DNA of 64,000 bases from Phycisphaerae bacterium (GTDB lineage: Bacteria > Planctomycetota > Phycisphaerae > UBA1845), in contig JAJDDP010000015.1 of assembly GCA_029260235.1 (NCBI GenBank), positions 1 through 64,000 of the forward strand. The letters run 5' to 3'. A model generated the notes under the pieces. It made no database searches, was not told the DNA's origin, and saw nothing but the letters and a program-made list of their open reading frames with translations. Positions 55,202 through 63,711 of this stretch are shown piece by piece; the stretch's first letter is position 1; each line of letters begins with the position of its first letter. Made by a program: the position numbers and the translations under genes.

Positions 55202-56252
55202 CCAAGATCGTATGCGTCGCATCATGGCTGGCACTGACCTCTGGGCTTGGCCGGTGCGGGCTGTGCTGCTTCTCTGCAGCCTCATATACACAGGAATTAT
55301 CAACGCCCGAAACAAGCGCTATGATCGTGGAAGCGGAATCTTCCGAGCCAGAGTGCCGGTCATCAGTATCGGTAACATCACCACCGGTGGTACGGGCAAG
55401 ACCCCCCTGGTTATTGAGATTGCCCGGCGGCTGGAATCACGCGGGCAGAAGGTAGCCATCCTATCTCGAGGCTATAAGGCAGCGACAGCTCACCTGGGAG
55501 ACGAACTGCAGTTGATCGCTCGAAGGCTGCCAGGGGTGGTCTGCATTCAAGATGCAGATCGCTCAGCCGGCGCCGAGGAGGCAGTCAATACACACAACGT
55601 AAACGCAATTGTGTTGGACGATGGTTTCCAGCACCGTCGCCTGGGACGTGATCTGGATGTGGTAGCCGTGGATGCAACACGCCCCTTTGGATACGGGTTC
55701 GTGCTGCCTCGTGGGCTTTTGCGCGAGCCGGTCCGGTCACTACGGCGAGCCGACTTATTGATTATCACCCGATGTGATCTTCTTCAGGCTGATGAGCTTC
55801 AACATCTGGAAGAGCGACTGGCCACCGAAGCACCCGACGTCCCACGCATCCGATGCGACCATCGTGCTTTGGATTTTTGCAGTCTGGATGGGTCGCCGTT
55901 GGATAACGCAGCCAATTTTCGTGATCAGAAGGTTCTTTGCCTCAGCGGCGTTGGGAATCCCGCCTCGTTCGAGCAATCAGTCGGCCGACTCGGCGCCGAG
56001 GTACGGTATCACCTCGTGTTTGCGGATCATCACCATTACGCGGAAGCCCACTTGCGACGAGCAGCAGCCTTGGCCAAGAAGTACAATTGTGAGGCTGTGG
56101 TGACTACGGAGAAGGATGCTGTCAAGCTGTCAACCTTAGCATTTGATTGGCCTTGCCCTGTTCTGGTGATGCCCATCGAAATCCGATTCCACGACGACGG
56201 CGGCACAATCTTGGACCGGGCCCTGGATCGTCTGCTAAACGCGGGCAATTAG
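55194..56252 (+). CDS. lpxK: Tetraacyldisaccharide 4'-kinase
   Basis: A 352-residue membrane-associated enzyme that phosphorylates the 4' position of the lipid A disaccharide precursor. The N-terminal helix (WPVRAVLLLCSLIYTGI) anchors it. ISIGNITTGGTGKTP contains the Walker A motif (GGTGKT 65-70), LDDGFQHRRLGRDLDVVAVD follows, and FADHHHYAE and TTEKDAVKL complete the family pattern. Its ATG overlaps the last 8 bases of the MEMO-like gene. The FAD oxidoreductase gene follows closely. Confidence 0.95.
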   Translation: MTSQDRMRRIMAGTDLWAWPVRAVLLLCSLIYTGIINARNKRYDRGSGIFRARVPVISIGNITTGGTGKTPLVIEIARRLESRGQKVAILSRGYKAATAHLGDELQLIARRLPGVVCIQDADRSAGAEEAVNTHNVNAIVLDDGFQHRRLGRDLDVVAVDATRPFGYGFVLPRGLLREPVRSLRRADLLIITRCDLLQADELQHLEERLATEAPDVPRIRCDHRALDFCSLDGSPLDNAANFRDQKVLCLSGVGNPASFEQSVGRLGAEVRYHLVFADHHHYAEAHLRRAAALAKKYNCEAVVTTEKDAVKLSTLAFDWPCPVLVMPIEIRFHDDGGTILDRALDRLLNAGN

Positions 56253-56270
56253 CGTGGGAGGCTGTTGGAT

Positions 56271-57467
56271 TTGAAACTGGACGTCCTGATTTTTGGAGGT
56301 GGCGGAGCGGGGCTGTGGCTGCTGGACAGCCTTGGTCGTGCTGGGTACTCAACCCTATTGCTCGAACGTGACGCCCTGGGTACGGGACAAACCGTCGCCG
56401 CCCAAGGGATTATTCACGGCGGCATCAAGTACACGCTCAGCGGCCTGCTGACAGAATCAGCCCGGGCTATCCGCGAGATGCCTGCCCTGTGGAAGAGCTG
56501 CCTCTCAGGCCACAGTAAGCCCGATATTTCCGACACCCGGGTTAGTGCCGCGTTTTGTCACCTCTGGAGAACCAAGTCGCTCTCATCTCAATTAGGCATG
56601 GTCGGCGCCCGGGCGGGATTGCGATCCGGGGCGTCGAAGGTTACCCAAGAACACCTGCCAGGAGTTTTGAGCTGTTGCCCCGGTGAGGTCTTCCGCGTTG
56701 ATGAGCAGGTGGTCGATACGCCCAGCCTATTAGAATCGCTCGCTGACCGCCATCGGAACCGAATGCTCAAGATCGATTCAGCCGACGGCCTGAGCTTCGA
56801 CTTGGCCGGCAAAGGTCGAGTTCGCACCGTTCGTCTTTTAAACCCAACGGACGATCAAACACTGGAGCTTCAACCGGCTACTGTCGTGCTGACGGCTGGG
56901 GAAGGAAACGCCGAACTTCGAGAATCGATGGGCTTGGATGGTCAACTGATGCAGCGCCGCCCCCTGCACATGGTGCTGGTCAAAGGGAAACTGCCCAACC
57001 TGTTTGGCCACTGCGTCGATGGCACAAAGACCCGGGCGACGATCACCTCTTCAACCAGCACCGACGGCTTGACCGTGTGGCAGGTAGGCGGACAGATCGC
57101 CGAAGACGGCGTAACCATGACAGAGACATCGTTAATCGCCCACGCCCAACGCGAACTCGCAGCTGTCTTGCCTGGCTTGGACATTTCCGAACTCGCGTGG
57201 GCGACTTATCGTGTTGATCGCGCCGAAGCCAAGTCGCCCGGCGGCAGCAAGCCTGCCGGCGCCCAGATCGATCAACAGGGCAACGTGATCACTGCATGGC
57301 CTACCAAGCTTGCCCTGGTGCCCGAATTGACTAAGCTAATCATGGACCGGTTGGACGCGCCAACATGTGCAGCCTCATCGAAACTCGAGCTTCCGCCGGA
57401 TTGGCCCAGGCCGAGGGTGGCGATGCCGCCCTGGGAAAGGGACAGACAATGGCATGGACAAAGTTAG
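56271..57467 (+). CDS. FAD-dependent oxidoreductase (DAO family)
   Basis: A 398-residue enzyme. The FAD Rossmann motif is VLIFGGGGAGLWLLDSLGRAGY near the N-terminus, ending in LLLERD. The segment GQTVAAQGIIHGGIKYTLSG is the usual glycerol-3-phosphate/D-amino-acid oxidase pattern. The start TTG 56271 is 9 bases after GGGAGG (56256-56261); TTG 56265 is the alternative. The gene overlaps the aldo/keto reductase gene by 19 bases. The substrate is unknown; tied closely to lpxK only by position. Confidence 0.87.
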   Translation: MKLDVLIFGGGGAGLWLLDSLGRAGYSTLLLERDALGTGQTVAAQGIIHGGIKYTLSGLLTESARAIREMPALWKSCLSGHSKPDISDTRVSAAFCHLWRTKSLSSQLGMVGARAGLRSGASKVTQEHLPGVLSCCPGEVFRVDEQVVDTPSLLESLADRHRNRMLKIDSADGLSFDLAGKGRVRTVRLLNPTDDQTLELQPATVVLTAGEGNAELRESMGLDGQLMQRRPLHMVLVKGKLPNLFGHCVDGTKTRATITSSTSTDGLTVWQVGGQIAEDGVTMTETSLIAHAQRELAAVLPGLDISELAWATYRVDRAEAKSPGGSKPAGAQIDQQGNVITAWPTKLALVPELTKLIMDRLDAPTCAASSKLELPPDWPRPRVAMPPWERDRQWHGQS

Positions 57468-58225
57468 ATCACGCCCCATTCGGTTTTGGCGCCTTTAAGA
57501 TTGGCCGAAACACGCAGACCAAATACCCCCAGGGCTACGAGCTTCCCGACGATAAATCCACCGAGCGATTGCTGCACCAAGTGCTGGACTTAGGCATTGG
57601 CTATATCGACACTGCCCCTGCCTATGGGATCAGCGAGGAGCGAATCGGCCGCTTCATCAGTCACCGACAGGACGAGTACGTTCTCTCTACAAAAGTCGGC
57701 GAGACGTTCATCGATGGCAAGTCAGTCTACGATTACTCCGAGTCAGCCGTGCGCCTGAGCGTCGGGCGCAGCCTGGATCGCTTGAAGACCGATCAACTGG
57801 ATTTGGTGCTGGTCCATTCCAATAGGCAAGATGTAGCTGTGTTGGCGGAGACCGATGTTGTGCCGACGTTGCATGCACTACGCGACGAAGGGTTGATCGA
57901 TGCCATCGGGTTTTCCGGCTACAGCCAAGAGGCTTTCAGTTTGGCATTGCCTTGGGCTGATGCGATCATGGTAGAATACCACCTGGAGAACCGCGCGGCT
58001 GAAGCAGTCATCGCCAACGCCGCTGAGAAAAAGATCGCGGTGATCGTCAAGAAAGGCTTAGCCTCTGGGAAGTTGGACCCGGCTGAGTCAATCGAATTTG
58101 TGCTGTCCAATGCGGGCGTGACCAGCTTGGTGGTGGGTGGATTGAACATCGAGCACCTGCAGACGAATCTCGACGTCGCCAATCGACTCCGCAGACCAAC
58201 CACAACCCAGCCGCGTCAAAAGTAG
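57449..58225 (+). CDS. Aldo/keto reductase
   Basis: A 258-residue NADPH-dependent reductase. The catalytic tetrad is present: Asp54 and Tyr59 (YIDTAPAYG), Lys82 (STKVGE) and His123 (LVLVHSN). VTSLVVGGLNIEHLQTNL is the usual cofactor-binding end. AAAGG precedes ATG 57449, which lies inside the end of the oxidoreductase gene. A redox pair with the preceding FAD enzyme is plausible, but no substrate is shown. Confidence 0.93.
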   Translation: MAWTKLDHAPFGFGAFKIGRNTQTKYPQGYELPDDKSTERLLHQVLDLGIGYIDTAPAYGISEERIGRFISHRQDEYVLSTKVGETFIDGKSVYDYSESAVRLSVGRSLDRLKTDQLDLVLVHSNRQDVAVLAETDVVPTLHALRDEGLIDAIGFSGYSQEAFSLALPWADAIMVEYHLENRAAEAVIANAAEKKIAVIVKKGLASGKLDPAESIEFVLSNAGVTSLVVGGLNIEHLQTNLDVANRLRRPTTTQPRQK

Positions 58226-58239
58226 AGGAACCCAGGGCT

Positions 58240-59136
58240 ATGAAAGGTCAGCCAGCCGTTTTCTTGGATCGCGACAACACGCTGATTGAAGACCCCGGCT
58301 ACATCAGTGATCCTGAGCAAGTCCGCTTGTTTGAAGACTGCGGCCCGGCACTGGCCCGACTTCATCGCGGGGGATATCAGCTGGTGGTAGTGACCAACCA
58401 ATCTGGCATAGCCCGCGGCATGTTCACCGAATCGCGGCTAGTCGAAATCCATGATCGGCTGCAAGAGATGTTGCGTAGCCACGGTACTCGGCTCGATGCG
58501 ATTTACTACTGCCCGTACCTCGAAGGGCCTGACGCGGTGGTCAAGGAATACCGCCGCACTTCGGAATTGCGAAAGCCAAGGCCTGGCCTGCTCTTGAAGG
58601 CCGCCCAGGAGTTAAACATCGACTTGGCCTCATCCTGGATGATCGGTGATACGGAACGCGACATCCACGCCGGTCGCCTCGCCGGTTGCAAGACCATTCT
58701 CCTGCAGCGCAACGGATCAGCCGAATCAGCTACCAAGTGCCATCCAGATCATGTGGTGCCTTCACTGGCCAAGGCGGCCGACGTTGTGGTCGGCCAGGCC
58801 GACAAGGGAGATTTGCCTCCCGCCGCTGCCATCGAGAAGGAGACGCCGGCTGAGCCTACTCCCAGCCGAGAAGAATTCCCTCGCGACGATGAAGTCGTCG
58901 GCCTGCTGCGTGACATCCGCAGCCTATTGGATCGCAGCCGGCGCGATCATGCCCATCAAGATTTTTCGTTTCGGGGCTTGGCGGGCAGCCTCCTCCAGAT
59001 GTTGGCCATTGTTGTCGTACTGTGGGGCTTGGTTGCTTTGCTGAGCTCACACCCTGCAGAAGCCTCAGCCCGCCTGCTGCTTGCCATCTGCATTCAAATG
59101 GGTGTGTGGGCAGCCAGACCGCGATCCTCTACCTGA
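58240..59136 (+). CDS. HAD phosphatase (GmhB-like) with C-terminal membrane anchor
   Basis: A 298-residue protein. The HAD domain (about 1-180) has FLDRDNTLIEDPGYI (Asp10, Asp12), VTNQSGIARG, RKPRPGLLL and MIGDTERDIHAG, as in heptose-bisphosphate phosphatase GmhB, which works in LPS heptose synthesis. The zinc-binding Cys loop is reduced: CPYLEGPDAVVKEY has one Cys and lacks the usual second C-x-C pair before RKP. Residues about 205-235 are a charged linker and about 248-292 hold two hydrophobic helices, an unusual membrane anchor. It follows the aldo/keto reductase by 14 bases in the lpxK operon. Confidence 0.85.
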   Translation: MKGQPAVFLDRDNTLIEDPGYISDPEQVRLFEDCGPALARLHRGGYQLVVVTNQSGIARGMFTESRLVEIHDRLQEMLRSHGTRLDAIYYCPYLEGPDAVVKEYRRTSELRKPRPGLLLKAAQELNIDLASSWMIGDTERDIHAGRLAGCKTILLQRNGSAESATKCHPDHVVPSLAKAADVVVGQADKGDLPPAAAIEKETPAEPTPSREEFPRDDEVVGLLRDIRSLLDRSRRDHAHQDFSFRGLAGSLLQMLAIVVVLWGLVALLSSHPAEASARLLLAICIQMGVWAARPRSST

Positions 59137-59162
59137 CGCGATCATCGACCAGATTCATGTGA

Positions 59163-60194
59163 TCATGCTACGGTATCAGCCCCGGCTGGCTTGTAGCGCA
59201 TGCCCAGGTTTACGATCCGGCGAATCAGCTCTAGGTAATCGATACCCACCGAATGGGCTGATTCTGCCAAGTCTTCACCATAGGATAATTGCGGGTTGGG
59301 GTTGGCTTCGAGGACATAGACATCCCCTTCAGGCGTAAGCCGCAGGTCCATGCGGGCGTAGCCGCTCAGTTGAAGAACGCGGAACACCTGCTTGCAGATC
59401 TTCTCGATGTGTTTGACTTGCCCGGGGGTGAGCTTGGCCAACTTGGTGATCACCCCTACTTCTTTTTGATAGTCCAGATCCCACTTGACCTGCTCGGTGG
59501 CGATACGGGGAATACCGGCTGGCAACTTCTTGAAGATCAATTCCCAGATGGGCAGCGTTTCGAGCCGCTGATTGCCCAGCACGCCAACATAAAATTCGCG
59601 CCCGTCGATGTACTGCTCGGCGATGGCGTCGGTCTCCAACCGCTCGTGGATGTAGTTCACCCGCTCGATCAGTTGCTTGTCGGTGCGAACCACCGACGAC
59701 AGCGAGATGCCAACCGATCCTTCTTCGGTCGTCGATTTGACAAAGAGCGGAAGCGGCAGACCCTCGGGCCTGCGAACGATCTTGCCACGTTCAAACACGG
59801 CGAACTGCGGCACTGGAATGTCGTGGTATGAAAGAAGCTTCTTGGACAGGGCTTTGTCATGGGCCAATACAAGCCCCAGCGGGTTGCAGCCCGTATAGGC
59901 TAGGCCCTTCAGTTCCAGATAGGCGATGACGTTCTGCACATAGATGCCAACGCCCTGAAACTCTTCAAGCAGGTTGAACGCAAGGTGAGGCCGATAGTTC
60001 TTGATCGCATCAGCAATGGTGCCCAGATCACGATTGACACCCAAGCGAAGAACATCGTGGCCCAGCTCTTCCAGGGTGACACAGACATCATATTCAGTCT
60101 TGAAGGGGACGATTTGCTCGAAGGTCATCCCCTCGATGGATTCGGGGGGGACGAATTCCTCGTCCATCAAAGCCAGGATGCGGAGCTTCCTCAT
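59163..60194 (-). CDS. ATP-grasp ligase of the D-Ala-D-Ala ligase type
   Basis: A 343-residue protein. AFNLLEEFQGVGIYVQNVIAYLELKGLAYTG matches the Ddl N-domain, LVLAHDKALSKKLLSYHDIPVP the hinge, LFVKSTTEEGSVGIS the ATP-binding lobe, and YVLEANPNPQLSYG the metal-binding EANPNP motif. Ddl-type enzymes join amino acids through an acyl phosphate. The protein differs from housekeeping Ddl in lacking the HGxxGEDG motif, so another substrate is likely. Its ATG overlaps the TGA of the metallopeptidase gene (60191-60194), so translation is coupled. Confidence 0.87.
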   Translation of the reverse strand: MRKLRILALMDEEFVPPESIEGMTFEQIVPFKTEYDVCVTLEELGHDVLRLGVNRDLGTIADAIKNYRPHLAFNLLEEFQGVGIYVQNVIAYLELKGLAYTGCNPLGLVLAHDKALSKKLLSYHDIPVPQFAVFERGKIVRRPEGLPLPLFVKSTTEEGSVGISLSSVVRTDKQLIERVNYIHERLETDAIAEQYIDGREFYVGVLGNQRLETLPIWELIFKKLPAGIPRIATEQVKWDLDYQKEVGVITKLAKLTPGQVKHIEKICKQVFRVLQLSGYARMDLRLTPEGDVYVLEANPNPQLSYGEDLAESAHSVGIDYLELIRRIVNLGMRYKPAGADTVA

Positions 60195-61381
60195 AGCGGA
60201 ATCCGGTGCCGCTCATTGCCGAGGTACTTCATGGTTTGCACGGTCACCATGATGACGGCGTCCATATTCGTTTGTGGTTCAGAGCCGTGTACCCGCAATT
60301 TCAACTCACGACAGCGACTGATCATCTCCTTGAGCACTTGGTCGATCATATACTGATATGCGTTTGTCCAAAAGGCCACCCTTTTGCGGACTTGAGAACG
60401 AATCCGCTTGAGGAATGCCGCAGCCGTCTCGTTGCGCGCATGCTCAGGGTCGTCAGAAAATATGCGCCGCAGGTCTCGATCATAGACGTCGGCTGAATCG
60501 ATCCCGTACCAGGCCCGCTTCTCCTGGTAATGCTCGCCCAGAGTCTTCTTCAGTCGCACAATGGGTTCAACTCGCGACGCATCCTGGACCGGCGGTTGCT
60601 GATTGACCAACTGCCCCATCAACTCATCGACATACTCCAGCTTCTTGAGGGCGGGCCAATCCCGGTAGCGCTTCTTCCAGTCAAAGTCCGGCGTCAACCA
60701 AACGGCAAAAGTCTCTGCGAAATCTTCTGACGGATGGCTTTGGGCGTACCACGCTGCCAAGTGCTGTACATAGCGGCGGCTGTGCGGCTTTGGAATGTAG
60801 TAATCCGGATAGGTTTGCGACGCTTTGCCGAACGTCTCTCGCCACCGCTTCTTGCGGCTCAGGCGGTAGGCGGTGTCGATGGCATGTCCAGCCTCGTGTC
60901 GCAGAATGCGCAGGCAGGACTTCTCAGTGCCACCTTCGACCTCCAGCATTTGCCGCATCTGCAACTGCATCAGTCGGGGATGAGCCAAGTAAAAAGGAAT
61001 GCCGATACCCGGCACTCCGTCGGGCGAAAACCACTCCTCAGCCAACCAACAGTGAGGCCTGTAGATCAGGTGCTTGGCTTTGAGTTCCGCTTGGAGCTTT
61101 CTGATTCTTGGAACCAGAGCGGTACCCTGGATGCGTACCCCCAAATCGCAGAACCCCAACGAGAGCAGTTCTGCATCGGATGCGTTGGCCCAAGAAGGCT
61201 CAGCCAGCGATGGCCGCGTCGGATGGAAACGTTTGACCTCGCCCTTGCTGGTTGTTTTCGAGTTTTCGCGTGAGGCCATCTGCTGCATCCACTTTGCCCA
61301 GAGGTTCAATCGGCCGGGCATCTTAAGCCATGTGCGCAGCGCTTTGGAGGGGCGATGAAGCGATTGACCAGACAACGGCAA
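60191..61381 (-). CDS. Putative zinc metallopeptidase coupled to an ATP-grasp ligase
   Basis: Up to 396 residues. ILRHEAGHAIDTAY (His162 to His166 zinc motif) and a downstream HPSEDFAETFAVWL (Glu223, third zinc ligand) define a gluzincin-type site, similar to proteins annotated as putative zinc-binding metallopeptidases. No signal peptide is evident, so it seems cytosolic. The start is uncertain: TTG 61381 opens the frame, but ATG 61279 (MASREN) may be the real one. It overlaps the ATP-grasp gene by four bases. A joint role in making and trimming a peptide or amide is plausible but unproven. Confidence 0.8.
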   Translation of the reverse strand: MPLSGQSLHRPSKALRTWLKMPGRLNLWAKWMQQMASRENSKTTSKGEVKRFHPTRPSLAEPSWANASDAELLSLGFCDLGVRIQGTALVPRIRKLQAELKAKHLIYRPHCWLAEEWFSPDGVPGIGIPFYLAHPRLMQLQMRQMLEVEGGTEKSCLRILRHEAGHAIDTAYRLSRKKRWRETFGKASQTYPDYYIPKPHSRRYVQHLAAWYAQSHPSEDFAETFAVWLTPDFDWKKRYRDWPALKKLEYVDELMGQLVNQQPPVQDASRVEPIVRLKKTLGEHYQEKRAWYGIDSADVYDRDLRRIFSDDPEHARNETAAAFLKRIRSQVRKRVAFWTNAYQYMIDQVLKEMISRCRELKLRVHGSEPQTNMDAVIMVTVQTMKYLGNERHRIPL

Positions 61382-61796
61382 CCAAAGGAGTGTTCAACGG
61401 GCCCCTAACGCAGCCCAAACCCGGCAGGATCGTGCTTTGAAGGCCGTGGCTGCACATAACCTAAGGTGCGAACCTGGCCAGTAGCCAAGTTGGCCGCATC
61501 CTGACTGGCCCTGACAGTTATAACTTACTATGATGAATAGTCTGATGGCGCGCAGCGGGAGTGCATGGGTGGCTGCTGGCGTGCGCAATGCACTCTTGGA
61601 TTGTAGATTCGCACATGGGGCTTGCTATCACGGGTCGGCTTGGTACCGCTCCAGCGAATCTGAAAACAACTAGCCCTTGGTCCAGAATCCAACAGGGGAC
61701 TGGCTTCCCCGTGTTCCGGTTCAGGCCGGCGTCGGGATGTACCGATAATACCTCAGTGAACCTAGACTTAAGGCTGGCTGTCTCAGGATGGACCGA
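61382..61796. other. Gap between divergent genes
   Basis: 415 bases between the metallopeptidase gene and the DUF1571 gene. Only short shadow frames are present. No promoter, RNA or repeat was recognised with confidence. Confidence 0.4.
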
Positions 61797-62684
61797 ATGA
61801 ACGACCTTACCAACACCAATCGTCGTTGCGGGCGAAACGCCGTGGCGGCCCTCATCATCGTGATGGCCCTGGGAACGCAGTGCCACAAGGCGGACAACCA
61901 GTCGCCACCGGTGACGCTCAGCAACCTCGAGCGGGTTGATGCAGCCGCGATTCTTGTCGATCTTGAAACCACCGACCCTCTTGAGCAAATGGCCCAGCGG
62001 GATCCCCTAGCCTTCCTAAAGCACTGCCGCGAAAATTACGGCAAAAGTGTTGACGACTACATTTGCACGTTTTCAAAGCAGGAGTTGGTCGAGGGCGATG
62101 TTAGTTCCGAGCAGATTATGCGGGTCAAGTACCGCACCGAGCCGCTGAGCATCAACATGAAATGGGTGCTCAATGCCGGTGATGCAGCCCACGTCACCTA
62201 TATCAAGGGGCGCTGGCGTAGCAAGAAGGGCATTGATCAGGCGTGGTGCAAACCGGCTGGGGCGATTGCGAGCCTGTTCATCAGCAAAATCAAGATACCC
62301 ATCCGAGGCCGAATGGCTGAGAGCGCCTCGCGGAGAACCATCGATCAATTTGGCTTTTTGGCCACCCTGGATCTGATCATCAAATACTGCGACAAATCGG
62401 CTGAAGCTGACCTGCTCGACTTGCGCTATGTCGGCTCTAGCACCTTTGGCGGGCGGCCCACGTACCTCTTCGAGCGCCACCTGCCCTATGACGGCGACGA
62501 AGGGCATTACCCGGATCGCCTCCTGCGGTTCCACATCGACAAAGCGTTTCTCTTGCCCAGCTCGTGTGATGCCTACGCTGATGACGCGGGAGAGCAGATT
62601 TTAGGTCGCTATTCGCTCACCGATGTCCAATTCAACGTGGGCTACACCGACCAGGATTTTGGCCCTGACACGCTGGGTAGCTAG
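61797..62684 (+). CDS. DUF1571 exported protein
   Basis: A 295-residue protein with a hydrophobic N-terminus (AVAALIIVMALGTQC) that may be a lipoprotein signal. The mature part matches DUF1571, common in planctomycetes: DYICTFSKQELVEGDV, QIMRVKYRTEPLSINMKWV, TYIKGRW and late RFHIDKAFLLPSSCDAY. The fold resembles LolA-like lipid-binding sheets. ATG 61797 is preferred over 61788 because AGGA then has 8-base spacing. Function unknown; envelope lipid or lipoprotein handling is possible. Confidence 0.85.
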   Translation: MNDLTNTNRRCGRNAVAALIIVMALGTQCHKADNQSPPVTLSNLERVDAAAILVDLETTDPLEQMAQRDPLAFLKHCRENYGKSVDDYICTFSKQELVEGDVSSEQIMRVKYRTEPLSINMKWVLNAGDAAHVTYIKGRWRSKKGIDQAWCKPAGAIASLFISKIKIPIRGRMAESASRRTIDQFGFLATLDLIIKYCDKSAEADLLDLRYVGSSTFGGRPTYLFERHLPYDGDEGHYPDRLLRFHIDKAFLLPSSCDAYADDAGEQILGRYSLTDVQFNVGYTDQDFGPDTLGS

Positions 62685-62845
62685 CAAGACTACGCTGGCC
62701 GGCTGGCCCTTAGCCATACGGCTCTTCGGGTCACAAATAATCTGGGCCAAGCCCCGAATAGCTCTCTGAGCGGATATCTCGTCAAGAAATTGCGTGCGTC
62801 AGAGTAGTGCCTTTGCTACGACGATTGGGCGGTTAGTTGCCTAGA

Positions 62846-63316
62846 ATGAGAGTGATGAGCAGCGCGAACAAGAATACCGACCTGCCAGGCCTATGCAGCA
62901 AGTGCGGTCGAGGCGTGGCTACGCTCTCCATGAGCGGCTGCCCTGAGTGTGGAGGCCCGGTGGTTTCGAGCAGTAGGCCTAAGCAGCTAAGGGGGCTTGG
63001 CTGGCTCAGCCTGCCGCCCATGCGCTACCAACGGTCCTACGCTTGGTTCGTCCTGCTGTCTTCCCTGGACATCATGCTGACTTGGGTTGTATTGCAGCTC
63101 TCGGGGCAAGAATTGAATCCCGTGGCCGCCTCGGTGATCAACAATTTTGGCTTGCAGGGCATGGTCGTGTTCAAATTCGCCCTGGTCATGCTGGTGGTGG
63201 TCATGTCGGAAGTCATAGGCCGGCGCAATGACCGGACCGGCAGAAAACTGGCTGAGTGGTCGGTCGCGGTGACAGCCATCCCGGTCATACTCGCCTTGAT
63301 CCAACTATTCAGGTAG
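62846..63316 (+). CDS. Zinc-ribbon DUF5658 membrane protein
   Basis: A 156-residue protein. An N-terminal zinc ribbon (CSKCGRGVATLSMSGCPECGG) is followed by a DUF5658-like membrane region with three helices (YAWFVLLSSLDIMLTWVVLQ, MVVFKFALVMLVVVMSEVIG, and a last one near the end), including the conserved ELNPVAASVIN turn. Several starts are possible (62837, 62846, 62855). Function unknown. Confidence 0.75.
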   Translation: MRVMSSANKNTDLPGLCSKCGRGVATLSMSGCPECGGPVVSSSRPKQLRGLGWLSLPPMRYQRSYAWFVLLSSLDIMLTWVVLQLSGQELNPVAASVINNFGLQGMVVFKFALVMLVVVMSEVIGRRNDRTGRKLAEWSVAVTAIPVILALIQLFR

Positions 63317-63364
63317 ACATCAAGCAGAGCAGCGTCGGTCCAGCCTCTCTGCGCCTGGCGGTAT

Positions 63365-63610
63365 CTATCGCCATTGCTCGTCGTACTCATCCGAAAAGAC
63401 CATTTGCAACCTGGAGGCCTGGTCGGCTTTGCCGTCGGTGATGATCCGCGCCGCTTGGGCGATCTGGTCCATCCGCTGATCAGACTGCAGGCTGGATGCA
63501 TCCGCGCTTCGATTGATCCGATCCAGGGCTGAGGCGACATCCAGCAGCCGGTGACGAATCTCGAGGAACTCACGGTCGAAGACTTCTGAAGCAGTTTGGC
63601 GATCAGGCAT
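63365..63610 (-). CDS. Small conserved hypothetical protein
   Basis: An 81-residue, mostly helical, acidic protein (REFLEIRHRLLDVASALDRI, SLQSDQRMDQIAQAARII). No signal, metal motif or membrane helix. Its codon use resembles the neighbours. It lies 101 bases downstream of the partial TPR gene on the same strand. I do not recognise a named family. Confidence 0.6.
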   Translation of the reverse strand: MPDRQTASEVFDREFLEIRHRLLDVASALDRINRSADASSLQSDQRMDQIAQAARIITDGKADQASRLQMVFSDEYDEQWR

Positions 63611-63711
63611 CGATTCTACCCCTTGAATGGATGAGTTGCGGGCATTGCTCCTCTACAGTAGCGAGCGAGTCTGCCGATCGTCAAGTTGATCTGCCTTCTG
63701 TCGGTGTGTAT

